From Candidatus Accumulibacter regalis (GTDB lineage: Bacteria; Pseudomonadota; Gammaproteobacteria; Burkholderiales; Rhodocyclaceae), in the NCBI GenBank assembly GCA_000585075.1, contig JEMY01000057.1:1-64000 (forward strand): a DNA stretch of 64,000 nucleotides, read 5' to 3'. The notes beneath the pieces were generated by a model, which had not been told where the DNA came from, searched no databases, and saw only the letters and a program-made list of their open reading frames with translations. A program made the translations under genes and the position numbers. Within the stretch, counting starts at the first letter, position 1, and the number at the start of each line of letters is the position of its first letter. This document shows positions 1 through 9,840 of this stretch, in pieces.

Positions 1-131
1 CGACGCCGTCCCCCGCCCGGGCCAATCCGACCACGCCGCACAACCCGCCGCGCACACCGCAACGTCCACGCGCGGACAGCGGCGTCGCCACGGCGGCGCT
101 GTTTCGCAGCCCGGCGCGGCGCGGCGGCTGA
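1..131 (+). CDS. C-terminal end of a CDS entering from the left edge (Pro/Arg-rich tail ...ALFRSPARRGG*)
   Basis: Open frame from base 3 to TGA at 129-131; low-complexity basic tail; identity cannot be determined. Confidence 0.35.
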   Translation, partial: TPSPARANPTTPHNPPRTPQRPRADSGVATAALFRSPARRGG

Positions 132-182
132 GGCCCCGCGGCTGCAGACGACGCCGGTGCCAAGGTCAGCCCGGCTTGACCG

Positions 183-698
183 ATGTCAAGGTCCGCTCGG
201 GAGTCGGCATTGACCGGAAATTCAAGGAGCGCTTGCCCCTGCGGCAGTCGACTCGCGTACGCCGAATGCTGCGGCCCTCTGCACGACGGGGCTGCGGCGC
301 CTGACGCGGCAGCGCTGATGCGCTCGCGCTACAGCGCCTACGTCCTGGCCATAGAAGCCTACCTCCTGGCGACCTGGCATCCGTCGACCCGTCCGGCACG
401 GATCGACCCTGATGGCGCACTGGCGCCGCAGTGGCTCGGGCTGCAGGTGCGCCGCCACGTGACCACCGGACCGGCAGCGGCGATCGTCGAGTTCGTCGCC
501 CGCTACCGCGTCGGCGGCCGCGCCCAGCGCCTGCACGAAGTCAGCCACTTCGTGCAGCAAGCCGGCCGCTGGTACTACGTCGACGGCGAGTTCCCGGCGG
601 CAACCGGCAGGTCGTCGGCAGGGAAATCACCGGCAGCCACCATACACGCGGGCCGAAAAGGCAACGCGTCGGCGAAGAGCGCAGGTGGGCGGCAATGA
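183..698 (+). CDS. YchJ/UPF0225-like SEC-C metal-binding protein
   Basis: N-terminal CPCGS...YAECCGPLH SEC-C motif, MRSRYSAY and WYYVDGEF typical of the YchJ family. Confidence 0.85.
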   Translation: MSRSARESALTGNSRSACPCGSRLAYAECCGPLHDGAAAPDAAALMRSRYSAYVLAIEAYLLATWHPSTRPARIDPDGALAPQWLGLQVRRHVTTGPAAAIVEFVARYRVGGRAQRLHEVSHFVQQAGRWYYVDGEFPAATGRSSAGKSPAATIHAGRKGNASAKSAGGRQ

Positions 699-1471
699 CT
701 GAGACTGACGGCGCCACGCTGCCGATCCTGTATCAGGACCAGCATCTGGTCGCTATCCACAAGCCGGCGGGCTTGCTGGTCCATCGCAGCGCCATCGACC
801 GCCGTGAGCGCCGCTTTGCGCTGCAGATGCTGCGCGAGCAGCTCGGCCAGCGCGTCTACGCGGTACACCGCCTCGACAAGGGAAGCTCCGGGGTCCTACT
901 GTTCGCGCTCAGCAGCGCGATCGGGCGGTCGTTGAGCAGCTGCTTCGAACAGCGCCAGGTGGGCAAGAACTACCTGGCGGTAGTACGCGGCCATCCGCCG
1001 CTCGCCGGCGAAATCGACCATCCCTTGCGTCGTCACATCGACACGTCCGAAGGCGCTCGCGCCGCCGACGCCCCGGCGCAGGACGCGTTCACCCGCTACA
1101 GGACGCTGGCCACGATCGAGCTGCCGTACCGCGTCGACCGCTATCCGTCGAGCCGCTACGCCCTGGTCGAGCTCGAGCCGCTGAGCGGACGCCGCCATCA
1201 GCTGCGCCGGCATCTCAAGCACATCGCTCACCCGATCATTGGCGACGCCACTCATGGCAAGGGACGCCACAACCGCCTTTTTCAGACGCTGTTCGCTTGC
1301 CACCGGCTGCTCCTGGCATGCACCGAGCTGCGCCTGGTGCATCCGGTCAGCGGCGCACCGCTTACCCTGCGCGCGCCGCTGGCGAATGACTTCTACCGCC
1401 TGCTGGCGCGCCTGGAATGGACCAGCGCCGTACCGCCGCAATGGCGACCTGACGCCGAGAAGCAAGCCTGA
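695..1471 (+). CDS. truC: tRNA pseudouridine(65) synthase TruC-like (RluA family)
   Basis: ILYQDQHLVAIHKPAGLLVHRS, VHRLDKGSSGVLLFA and GRRHQLRRHLKHIAHPIIGD motifs; ATG at 695 overlaps the end of ychJ-like gene. Confidence 0.88.
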   Translation: MTETDGATLPILYQDQHLVAIHKPAGLLVHRSAIDRRERRFALQMLREQLGQRVYAVHRLDKGSSGVLLFALSSAIGRSLSSCFEQRQVGKNYLAVVRGHPPLAGEIDHPLRRHIDTSEGARAADAPAQDAFTRYRTLATIELPYRVDRYPSSRYALVELEPLSGRRHQLRRHLKHIAHPIIGDATHGKGRHNRLFQTLFACHRLLLACTELRLVHPVSGAPLTLRAPLANDFYRLLARLEWTSAVPPQWRPDAEKQA

Positions 1472-1493
1472 CGAGCGGCACCCCGGACGACCT

Positions 1494-2477
1494 TCAGGGA
1501 TAGCTCACGCACTCCCCGACGATGCTCTCCGCGTCGCGACCGCAGGGAGTCGCGACGCCGGCAATCGGCTGCGGGCTGCCGTCATCGTCCATGTGCGCGG
1601 CCAGCGTCTCCCAGGCAACCAGCCCGCTCCTGTCGAGGGTCAGACGCAGCAGCCAGCCGGTACGGGTGGCGGCGTCGTTGAAGCCATCGAAGACAAAATT
1701 CCCCAGGCTGTAGACGATCAGCTTGCCGCGATAGTACTCGGCGCCCTGGGTGACGTGCGGATGGCCGCCAACGACGACGTCGGCGCCGGCGTCGATCATC
1801 GTCCGCGCCAGCTGCCGCTGCCGCTCGCTCGGCTCTTCCTCGCGCTCCCAGCCCCAGTGCATGAACGGGATCACGAGGTCAGCACCGGCCGCACGAGCGG
1901 CACGGATGTCGGCGACGACATGGCTGTCCTCGCTCCAGGCGATCCCCGGCCAGTCAGCCCCGGCCTCGAAAGAACGCGGCTTGAATTCGTTGTACGCCAG
2001 TACGGCGATGCGCAGACCGCCACGCGCTATCCACAGCGGTCGGTGCGCTTCTTCGAGATTGCGCCCCCCCCCAAATGCGGCGATCCCCTGCCCGGCGACA
2101 TGGTCCAGCGTTTCCAGAAAAGCCTGTTGCCCATAGTCGCCGGAATGATTGTTGGCCACCGCCAGGGCATCGAAGCGACCCTTGAGAACGGCCGCCACGC
2201 GCGGCGCGGCGCGAAAGCTGTAGATCTTGGCGTCCAGTGCCTGGCCCTGGGTGGCGATCGGGCATTCGAGGTTACCGATACGGTAGTCGGCATCTTGCAG
2301 CTGCGACGCGAACGCGGCCAGCGGATCACCACCACGACGGATCAGATTGCCCGGCCCATCGTCGAGCATGATGTCGCCAACGAAGATCAGGCGTACGTTC
2401 TGTGCACTGACCGGTTGGACCAGCGTCAGGCCGAGCAGGAGAGCAAGCAGGAAAAGGAGGGGGCGTCTCTCGCTCAC
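1494..2477 (-). CDS. CapA family (PGA_cap metallophosphatase-like) secreted protein
   Basis: FVGDIMLDDGPG, NNHSGDYG, FMHWGWE and GGHPHVTQGAEYYRGKLIVYSLGNFVFD; signal peptide; GTG start in GTGA overlap with the upstream gene. Confidence 0.85.
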   Translation of the reverse strand: MSERRPLLFLLALLLGLTLVQPVSAQNVRLIFVGDIMLDDGPGNLIRRGGDPLAAFASQLQDADYRIGNLECPIATQGQALDAKIYSFRAAPRVAAVLKGRFDALAVANNHSGDYGQQAFLETLDHVAGQGIAAFGGGRNLEEAHRPLWIARGGLRIAVLAYNEFKPRSFEAGADWPGIAWSEDSHVVADIRAARAAGADLVIPFMHWGWEREEEPSERQRQLARTMIDAGADVVVGGHPHVTQGAEYYRGKLIVYSLGNFVFDGFNDAATRTGWLLRLTLDRSGLVAWETLAAHMDDDGSPQPIAGVATPCGRDAESIVGECVSYP

Positions 2478-2902
2478 GATTGCCGCCCCGCGCCGGACCA
2501 CTCGCACCAGTAGCGCAATTCACCGTCCCTGAGCGGCTCATAGACGTGATTGACGCCGGTGAAGCCCCAAGGCGCGGCCTTCATCGTCAGCGGCGGATAG
2601 GCATGGGTGGCCTGGTGGATCGGCGTCGGGCCGATGTCTCTGGCGGCCAGCACATAGACCTTGATCGCCGCCAGGTCGGCGGGCTCCTTCTGGAAGACGA
2701 CGCGAAAAAGGAAATACGAGCCGACCTTCTCCACCGGGACGGCGTAGGGCGAGGCGACCGGCTGCGCCTGCACCAGCCGCGTTTCGCCGCCGTAGGTGAC
2801 GTGGCAGGAAACGCTTTCCGCCAGTGCAGCCGACACGGGCAGGCCGAGAAGCTGAGAGCCGAGCAGGGCAAGAGCGAAGCGGCGAGGGCAAGAAGGTGGC
2901 AT
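2474..2902 (-). CDS. Small exported hypothetical protein (signal peptide; SCHVTYGGET...YWCEWSG)
   Basis: Signal peptide MPPSCPRRFALALLGSQLLGLPVSAALA; translationally coupled to the capA-like gene. Confidence 0.65.
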   Translation of the reverse strand: MPPSCPRRFALALLGSQLLGLPVSAALAESVSCHVTYGGETRLVQAQPVASPYAVPVEKVGSYFLFRVVFQKEPADLAAIKVYVLAARDIGPTPIHQATHAYPPLTMKAAPWGFTGVNHVYEPLRDGELRYWCEWSGAGRQS

Positions 2903-3106
2903 GGGAACACGAAGTGGCTGAGAACCCCGTAGTATCGGGAGCAGCCAGGGGCCGGTCAAGCGGTGCCTGTACGACGACCCTCCAGGCGACGGCAAGAGCG
3001 GTCACGGCACCGCCTTTTCGTCAGCGCCCCTATCGCACGCGAATCATTGCTAAACTAGCCGGCTCCCGACTTGGGAGTTGTGTCTCGACCTGCCGGTGCA
3101 TCGCCA

Positions 3107-3616
3107 ATGCCTTCATACCTTCGTCTTCGCCTTCTCTGCCTGGCTGGTGCCGTGTTGCTGAGCGCCTGCGGCACCCTCGACCAACCAGCGGCGGACCCGT
3201 CCGCGCGGGCAGCCAAGGCTGCGCGAGAGCCGACGCCGCCCACGCCGGCGCTGCCAAACACCCCCTTTGCCGACGACCCGGCCAAGAGGACGATCTATTT
3301 CGCCCTCGGCGAAGCGACGATCAGCCGCGAGGGCATCGAGGTCCTGCGCGAGAACGCCATGCACCTGAAGAATGACCCGCAACTGGTCGTGACGCTGGTC
3401 GGCTATACGGACAATCTCGGCAGCGCGGCCTACAATCTGGCGGTCGCCGACAAACGCGCCGAAGCGGCGAGCGACAAACTGCGCTCGCTTGGCGTGCCAC
3501 GTAACCAACTGCGGCGCCTGCCGCGCGCCAGCGAACAGAGCGGCAAGGAGGCCTGCGACAGCGAAACCTGTCGTCAGAGCATGCGCAAGGTCGAACTGGT
3601 GTACGAAAGACGCTGA
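3107..3616 (+). CDS. OmpA-family lipoprotein
   Basis: Lipobox LLSAC; OmpA C-terminal domain (LVVTLVGYTDNLGSAAYNLAVADKRAEAASDKLRSLGV). Confidence 0.85.
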   Translation: MPSYLRLRLLCLAGAVLLSACGTLDQPAADPSARAAKAAREPTPPTPALPNTPFADDPAKRTIYFALGEATISREGIEVLRENAMHLKNDPQLVVTLVGYTDNLGSAAYNLAVADKRAEAASDKLRSLGVPRNQLRRLPRASEQSGKEACDSETCRQSMRKVELVYERR

Positions 3617-3628
3617 GTCGCCGATTCG

Positions 3629-3655
3629 GCGGCAGCCTTGATGTGTGGCTGCCGC
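3629..3655. terminator. 9-bp perfect inverted repeat between convergent genes (possible terminator without T-tract)
   Basis: GCGGCAGCC-N9-GGCTGCCGC directly after the ompA-like stop and before the end of the convergent CoA-transferase. Confidence 0.4.
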
Positions 3656-3701
3656 AGGACGGCGTGCTGGGCAGACTTGCCGGCGTTACCCGTTGCCGGC
3701 G

Positions 3702-5003
3702 CTAGAGCAATTTCAATTTGCGCGCCGCTTCGCTCAGTTCGCCGCGGAAATCAGGGTGAGCAATACCGATCAGCGCCTGCGCCCTCTGCTTGGCGCTCTT
3801 GCCGCGCAACTGCGCAAGACCGTATTCGGTGACCACGTAGTTGACGTCATTCTTGCTCGTCGTGACGTGCGCCCCGGTGGTCAGCGTCGGTACGATTCGG
3901 GAAATGGTGTCGCCCTTGGCCGTAGCCGGCAGGACGATGAACGACTTGCCGTCTCGTGAGCGGTTGGCTGCGCGCACGAAGTCGACCTGCCCACCGGTAC
4001 CGGAGTACGACTGCGGACCGAAACTCTCCGAACAGCACTGGCCAATCAGATCGACCTGCAGCGTGGCGTTGATGGTCACCAGCTTGTCGTTGCGCGCCGC
4101 CAGAAACGGATCGTTGGTGTAGTCGACCGGATGCATTTCGAGCATCGGGTTGCGATTCATGAAGCGATAGAGCTTCTGCGAACCGAGCGCAAAAGTGGCG
4201 ACCATCTTGCCGGGCAGGTAGGTCTTCTTGCGATTGGTTACCGCACCGCACTCGAGCAGCTTGAGGATGCCGTCCCCGATCATCTCGGTGTGGATTCCCA
4301 GATCGTGCTTGTTGACGAGTTGCATGACCACCGCGTCGGGAATGGCTCCGTAACCGATCTGCAGCGTCGACCCGTCCTCGATGATATCGGTAACGTATTC
4401 GCCGATCGCCTCCTGCACCTTGCCGATTTGCGGCAGACCCACTTCGAGTACCGGATCCTCGCTCTCGACGAGACCCGCAATCTGCGAGACATGCACGTGG
4501 CAGCTGCCGTTGGTAAACGGAACGTTGGGATTGACCTCGAGGATCACCACCCGGGCGGTACTGATCGCCGCCATCGTGTAGTCGGTGGCCAGGCTGATCG
4601 AGAAATAGCCGTGCTCGTCCATTGGCGAGGCCATGGTGACAACGACGTCGACACGAATCTGTCGATTCTTGATCAGCGACGGCATTTCGGAGAAATAGCT
4701 AGGCAGGTAGTCGATCCAGCCTTCCTGACCACCCGCCCGGCTGGCGCCGCCATAGAAAAAAGCGAGATGGCGGACGTTGTCGACCGTCTCGGGGTCGAAA
4801 TAGGCGAATTTGCGAAGCGGCAGAATCTGCGCCACGGTCACCCCGTGAAAACGCTGCCGCTGCTCGGACAGCGCCGTCAGCAGGGTCGGTGGCTCGCCGA
4901 CGCCGGTTGGCACGCTGATCAGATCGCCGTTCTCGACCAGACCCATGGCGTCCGCTGCCGTCATTTTCTTGCTCTGGTAGATACGCTGGTAAATCTCCGA
5001 CAT
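3702..5003 (-). CDS. Acetyl-CoA hydrolase/4-hydroxybutyrate-type CoA-transferase family
   Basis: Full-length 433 aa; motifs GYGAIPDAV, GTGGQVDFVRAA, VVTEYGLAQLRGKS. Confidence 0.85.
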   Translation of the reverse strand: MSEIYQRIYQSKKMTAADAMGLVENGDLISVPTGVGEPPTLLTALSEQRQRFHGVTVAQILPLRKFAYFDPETVDNVRHLAFFYGGASRAGGQEGWIDYLPSYFSEMPSLIKNRQIRVDVVVTMASPMDEHGYFSISLATDYTMAAISTARVVILEVNPNVPFTNGSCHVHVSQIAGLVESEDPVLEVGLPQIGKVQEAIGEYVTDIIEDGSTLQIGYGAIPDAVVMQLVNKHDLGIHTEMIGDGILKLLECGAVTNRKKTYLPGKMVATFALGSQKLYRFMNRNPMLEMHPVDYTNDPFLAARNDKLVTINATLQVDLIGQCCSESFGPQSYSGTGGQVDFVRAANRSRDGKSFIVLPATAKGDTISRIVPTLTTGAHVTTSKNDVNYVVTEYGLAQLRGKSAKQRAQALIGIAHPDFRGELSEAARKLKLL

Positions 5004-5154
5004 GTTTCATCCCCTCCGTCCTATTGGCCAACAAACCGTATTCCGGCACTAGACGCTACCTGGCTACGCTCATTTTTCTTGCTCCCTTGCCTGCCTGCAC
5101 CAGAGCAGCAGGCGGGGCACGCATAGCGCGCATCCCGCCGACCAGTCCTGCATG

Positions 5155-8100
5155 CTACATGCTACGACGATATTGGCCACCAACGTCGTAAAGTGCATTG
5201 GTGATCTGCCCGAGCGAGCAAACGCGAACGGCGTCGATCAGCACCGCGAAAACGTTGCCGTCTTCGATGACCGTCTGCTGCAGGCGTTCGAGTAGCGCCG
5301 CAGACGCCGCGGCGTTGCGCCCCTGGAAATCACGCAGGCGATTGAGCTGCGACTGCTTCTCTTCTTCGGTCGAGCGCGCCAGCTCGATTTCGATCTGCGC
5401 GTCACCCTTCGGGTTGCGGAAAGTATTGACGCCGACGATGGGGAACGAACCGTCGTGCTTCTTGTGCTCGTAATGTAGTGACTCTTCCTGGATTTTGCCA
5501 CGCTGATAGCCGGTTTCCATAGCCCCGAGAACGCCACCGCGCGAGGCGATGGCTTCGAACTCCTTGAGCACCGCCTCTTCGACCAGATCGGTCAGTTCGT
5601 CGATGATGAACGAGCCCTGATTGGGGTTCTCGTTCATCGCCAGACCCCACTCGCGGTTGATCACCAACTGGATGGCCATGGCGCGGCGAACGGACTCTTC
5701 GGTCGGTGTAGTGATCGCTTCGTCGTAGGCGTTGGTGTGCAGCGAGTTGCAGTTGTCGTAGACGGCGATCAGCGCCTGCAGCGTCGTGCGGATGTCGTTG
5801 AATGACATTTCCTGCGCGTGCAGCGAACGCCCCGAAGTCTGGATGTGGTACTTGAGCTTCTGGCTGCGCTCGCTGGCGCCGTACTTGTTCTTCATCGCCA
5901 CGGCCCAGATACGACGGGCAACGCGGCCGATCACTGAATACTCCGGGTCCATGCCGTTGCTGAAGAAGAACGACAGGTTCGGCGCGAAGTCGTCGATGTG
6001 CATGCCGCGCGCCAGATAGGCCTCGGCGTAGGTGAAACCGTTGGCCAGGGTAAAGGCCAACTGCGAAATCGGGTTGGCGCCGGCTTCGGCAATGTGATAA
6101 CCGGAGATCGATACCGAGTAGAAATTGCGGATGTTGTTATGGACGAAGAACTCCTGGATGTCACCCATCATCTTGAGCGCGAATTCGGTCGAGAAGATGC
6201 AGGTATTCTGTCCCTGGTCTTCCTTGAGAATGTCCGCCTGGACGGTGCCGCGAACATTGGCCAGCACCCACTCGCGGATTTTGTCGATCTCGTCTTCGGT
6301 CGGCTGGCGAGCGTTTTCGCTCTGGAATTTCTCGATCTGCTGATCGATCGCCGCGTTGAAGAACATCGACAGGATGATCGGCGCCGGACCGTTGATGGTC
6401 AGCGACACCGAAGTCGTCGGCGCGCACAGGTCGAAACCATCGAAGAGCACTTTCATGTCGTCGAGCGTGGCGATCGAGACACCGGAATTCCCGACCTTGC
6501 CGTAGATGTCCGGCCGGGCGTCGGGGTCGCAGCCGTAGAGCGTGACCGAGTCGAAGGCGGTCGACAGACGCTTCGCGGGCATTCCCTCGGAGACGCGCTT
6601 GAAGCGACGATTGGTGCGGAAAGCGTCGCCTTCGCCGGCGAACATGCGCGTCGGATCCTCGTTCTCGCGCTTGAAGGCGAAGACGCCGGCGGTGAATGGG
6701 AACGAGCCGGGAACGTTCTCGCGCATCAGGAAGCGCAGCACTTCACCGTCGTCCTTGTAGGTCGGCAGAGAAACCTTGCGGATGCGCGACCCCGACAGCG
6801 AGGTGCTGGTCAGTCGGGTGCGCTTCTCCTTGTCGCGGATCTTGACGACGTATTCGTCCTGCGCGTATAGCTCGACGGTTTTCGGCCACATGTCGAGAAG
6901 CTTCCTGGCGCGCGCGTCGAGCTGCCCGTCCTTCCATTCGATCAGCTCGTCGAAATCGCCACCCGCTGGTTTGCCGCGAGCCTGAAAGAGCTCCTTGGCG
7001 GTGCGCAGCGACTGCCGCTCGCGGGCCAGTTCGGCCTGTTCTGCGGTATGCGCGTGGTAGGAACGAACGGTGTCGGCAATCTCGGCCAGGTAGCGCACGC
7101 GTTGCGCCGGCACGATCGCGCGCTGATTCGACGATTGCCGGACTTCGACCAGCGGCAGCTTGCCCTTCTTGAGCGGCAGACCGAGATCGCGCAGGCGCGG
7201 CAACATGGCCTGATAAAGCGCGGTAACACCGTCGTCGTTGAAGCGCGCGGCCATGGTGCCGAAGACCGGCATTTCCTCGCTACGCTGACCGAAGGCCTCG
7301 TGGTTGCGCTGATACTGCTTGCGCACGTCGCGCAGCGCGTCGTCGGCGCCCTTGCGGTCGAACTTGTTGATGGCCACGAAATCGGCGAAATCGAGCATGT
7401 CGATCTTCTCCAGCTGCGACGCGGCACCGAACTCCGGCGTCATCACGTACAGCGAGGCGTCGACCAGCGGCACGATCGCCGCATTGCCCTGACCGATCCC
7501 CGAGGTTTCGACGATCACCAGATCGAAGCCAGCCAGCTTGCACGCGGCCAGAACCTCGGGCAGGGCGGCGGAAAGCTCGGAGCCCGTCTCGCGCGTCGCC
7601 AGCGAGCGCATGTAGATGTTCGCATGTTCGATGGCGTTCATCCGGATACGGTCGCCGAGCAAGGCACCACCGGTGCGTTTGCGCGAGGGGTCGATGGAGA
7701 TGATCGCCAGCTTGATGCGGTCGCTCTGGTCGAGCCGGAAGCGGCGCACCAGTTCGTCGGTCAGCGATGACTTGCCGGCGCCGCCGGTACCGGTGATGCC
7801 CAGCGTCGGGACTTTCAGTCCGGCGGCCGCGTCGACGATCGTCTTGCGCAGCGCTGCGGAATAGACACCGTTCTCCAGCGCCGTGATCACCTGCGCCAGA
7901 TGACGGCGATCGCCTGCTTTCAGCGTCGCGAGCACCACTTCAGGATCCAGCGGCGCGAGGGCTGCGAGGTCGAAGTCGGAGTTTTCCGCGACGTCATTGA
8001 TCATTCCCTGCAGGCCCATCGACTGGCCGTCTTCCGGCGAATAGATGCGCGCCACGCCGTAGGCATGCAGCTCGTCGATTTCGCTGGGCACGATCACCCC

Positions 8101-8424
8101 ACCGCCGCCGCCGAAGACCCTGATCTTCTCGCCGCCGCCCGCTTTCAGCAGGTCGATCATGAACTTGAAGAACTCGACGTGGCCGCCCTGGTACGAGGTG
8201 ATGGCAATTCCCTGCACATCCTCCTGCAAGGCCGCGTTCACGATTTCCTGCACCGAACGATTGTGGCCAAGATGGATCACTTCCGCACCGGTCGCCTGCA
8301 GAATGCGACGCATGATGTTGATCGACGCATCGTGGCCGTCAAACAAGGAAGCTGCGGTAACGAAGCGCAGTTTGTGCTTGGGTTTGTACGGTGCAAGCTT
8401 CTTGGCAAGCGAAAGGTCGGTCAT
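5155..8424 (-). CDS. icmF: Fused acyl-CoA mutase (IcmF type: B12-binding + MeaB-like GTPase + mutase large domain)
   Basis: B12 domain ([36 protein letters not shown]), P-loop [31 protein letters not shown], then [61 protein letters not shown] and [14 protein letters not shown]. Confidence 0.88.
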   Translation of the reverse strand: MTDLSLAKKLAPYKPKHKLRFVTAASLFDGHDASINIMRRILQATGAEVIHLGHNRSVQEIVNAALQEDVQGIAITSYQGGHVEFFKFMIDLLKAGGGEKIRVFGGGGGVIVPSEIDELHAYGVARIYSPEDGQSMGLQGMINDVAENSDFDLAALAPLDPEVVLATLKAGDRRHLAQVITALENGVYSAALRKTIVDAAAGLKVPTLGITGTGGAGKSSLTDELVRRFRLDQSDRIKLAIISIDPSRKRTGGALLGDRIRMNAIEHANIYMRSLATRETGSELSAALPEVLAACKLAGFDLVIVETSGIGQGNAAIVPLVDASLYVMTPEFGAASQLEKIDMLDFADFVAINKFDRKGADDALRDVRKQYQRNHEAFGQRSEEMPVFGTMAARFNDDGVTALYQAMLPRLRDLGLPLKKGKLPLVEVRQSSNQRAIVPAQRVRYLAEIADTVRSYHAHTAEQAELARERQSLRTAKELFQARGKPAGGDFDELIEWKDGQLDARARKLLDMWPKTVELYAQDEYVVKIRDKEKRTRLTSTSLSGSRIRKVSLPTYKDDGEVLRFLMRENVPGSFPFTAGVFAFKRENEDPTRMFAGEGDAFRTNRRFKRVSEGMPAKRLSTAFDSVTLYGCDPDARPDIYGKVGNSGVSIATLDDMKVLFDGFDLCAPTTSVSLTINGPAPIILSMFFNAAIDQQIEKFQSENARQPTEDEIDKIREWVLANVRGTVQADILKEDQGQNTCIFSTEFALKMMGDIQEFFVHNNIRNFYSVSISGYHIAEAGANPISQLAFTLANGFTYAEAYLARGMHIDDFAPNLSFFFSNGMDPEYSVIGRVARRIWAVAMKNKYGASERSQKLKYHIQTSGRSLHAQEMSFNDIRTTLQALIAVYDNCNSLHTNAYDEAITTPTEESVRRAMAIQLVINREWGLAMNENPNQGSFIIDELTDLVEEAVLKEFEAIASRGGVLGAMETGYQRGKIQEESLHYEHKKHDGSFPIVGVNTFRNPKGDAQIEIELARSTEEEKQSQLNRLRDFQGRNAAASAALLERLQQTVIEDGNVFAVLIDAVRVCSLGQITNALYDVGGQYRRSM

Positions 8425-8592
8425 GACGTTTGGGCTCCACGAAAATTGAAGATGTCTCGGTGATCGGGAATTTCACGGGAACATCCATGGTAGAAACTTG
8501 ATCCCGATAAAGCCATTACCCGACACGCCTTGAACAGTGTAAATTTCGCCAACTTGAAATATGCTTTCGATTCACAGCCTTGCAAGACGACC

Positions 8593-9738
8593 ATGCGCCA
8601 CGCTGAGAAGACCGCCAGACACCTGCCAATAAGCGCCGCCACGACGCGCGTGTCCGCCGCCGGCCGCGCGACGGTGGCAATTGCCTTCGTCCGGGGAATG
8701 CTGGCCGGTCTGCGGCATGCGGGCTGCCCGACGGCGCCGCTGCTCGAACGTGCCCATATTGCGCCGGTACTGCTTAACGAGCCGAGCGCGCGCATTCCTG
8801 TCGACCGCTATGCCGCACTCTACAACCTGATCAACGAGCAACTCGACGACGAAGGCTTCGGGCTTTTCTCGCAGCCCATGCGCTGCGGCGCCTTCGAGTT
8901 CCTCTGCCGCAGCACGATCACCGCGCCGACACTGTCCGAGGCCATCGAACGCAGTGTCCGCTTTCTCCGCCTGGTGCTTCCCGACCTCAGCGTCCGTTTG
9001 GAAAGAACCCACGAGCAGGCCCGCCTGTGCATCGCCGAAACTCGCCCCCTGTTGATCGGACGGGTATTCGCCTTCGAATGGCTGCTGCGCCTGCTGCACG
9101 GGCTGCTATCCTGGTTGATCGGCCGCGGCATCGTCCTTGACTCGGTGGCCTTTCCCTACCCGCGCCCGCAACACGCCGACGATTACGCACTGATCTTCAC
9201 TGCCGACTCGACTTTCGATGCTGCGACGCTGACCGCCAGCTTCGCCGCCAATCTGCTCGACTGGCCGATCCGCCGCGACGAAGCGACCCTGCAGGCCTTC
9301 CTCGACGGCGCGCCGGGCAAGCTGACGACCCTCTACCGCCGCGACCGCGAAATGGCGCTGCGCGTGCGCAACGCGCTGCGCGATGCACTGCCCGCTTCAC
9401 CGTCGCTGGCGGCCATCGCGCATCAACTGCATCTATCGCCACGCACCCTGCATCGTCGGCTCGAAGACGAGGGGTCCAGCTTTCAGGCCACCAAGGACGC
9501 CTTGCGGCGAGACCTGGCCATCGACCGTCTGGCCAAAAGCAAGCAGGCGCTGGCCCAGATCGCCGCTGAACTGGGCTTCGCCGACGCCGCGGCTTTTTAC
9601 CGCGCCTTCGTGCGCTGGACCGGCATGGCGCCAGCGTACTATCGACGGCGGCTGCACGCGGCAACCGGGAATGGGGCAAGAAAGCGCCGCCAGGGCTCGG
9701 CAGCGTCGCCGGCGACATCGGACGGGGCAGCCGAATAA
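8593..9738 (+). CDS. AraC family transcriptional regulator (Arabinose_bd-type N-terminus)
   Basis: C-terminal HTH_18 (IAHQLHLSPRTLHRRLEDEGSSFQATKDALRRDLAIDRL...ELGFADAAAFYRAFVRWTGMAPAYYRR); a TTG start at 8530 is also possible. Confidence 0.85.
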   Translation: MRHAEKTARHLPISAATTRVSAAGRATVAIAFVRGMLAGLRHAGCPTAPLLERAHIAPVLLNEPSARIPVDRYAALYNLINEQLDDEGFGLFSQPMRCGAFEFLCRSTITAPTLSEAIERSVRFLRLVLPDLSVRLERTHEQARLCIAETRPLLIGRVFAFEWLLRLLHGLLSWLIGRGIVLDSVAFPYPRPQHADDYALIFTADSTFDAATLTASFAANLLDWPIRRDEATLQAFLDGAPGKLTTLYRRDREMALRVRNALRDALPASPSLAAIAHQLHLSPRTLHRRLEDEGSSFQATKDALRRDLAIDRLAKSKQALAQIAAELGFADAAAFYRAFVRWTGMAPAYYRRRLHAATGNGARKRRQGSAASPATSDGAAE

Positions 9739-9840
9739 TCGCCCGCCAGCAGATGACCGGGCGCGTCGGCCGCAAGCAGCGGGTGACGCGCATACAGAAG
9801 GGGCAATGCCGAACGGCGGGGAACGGGGAACGGCGCAGCG

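Noticed and set aside
1239-2513. 424-aa + strand ORF over truC end and the capA-like gene
   Set aside because: Antisense to a well-supported CapA-family gene; composition is shadow-like
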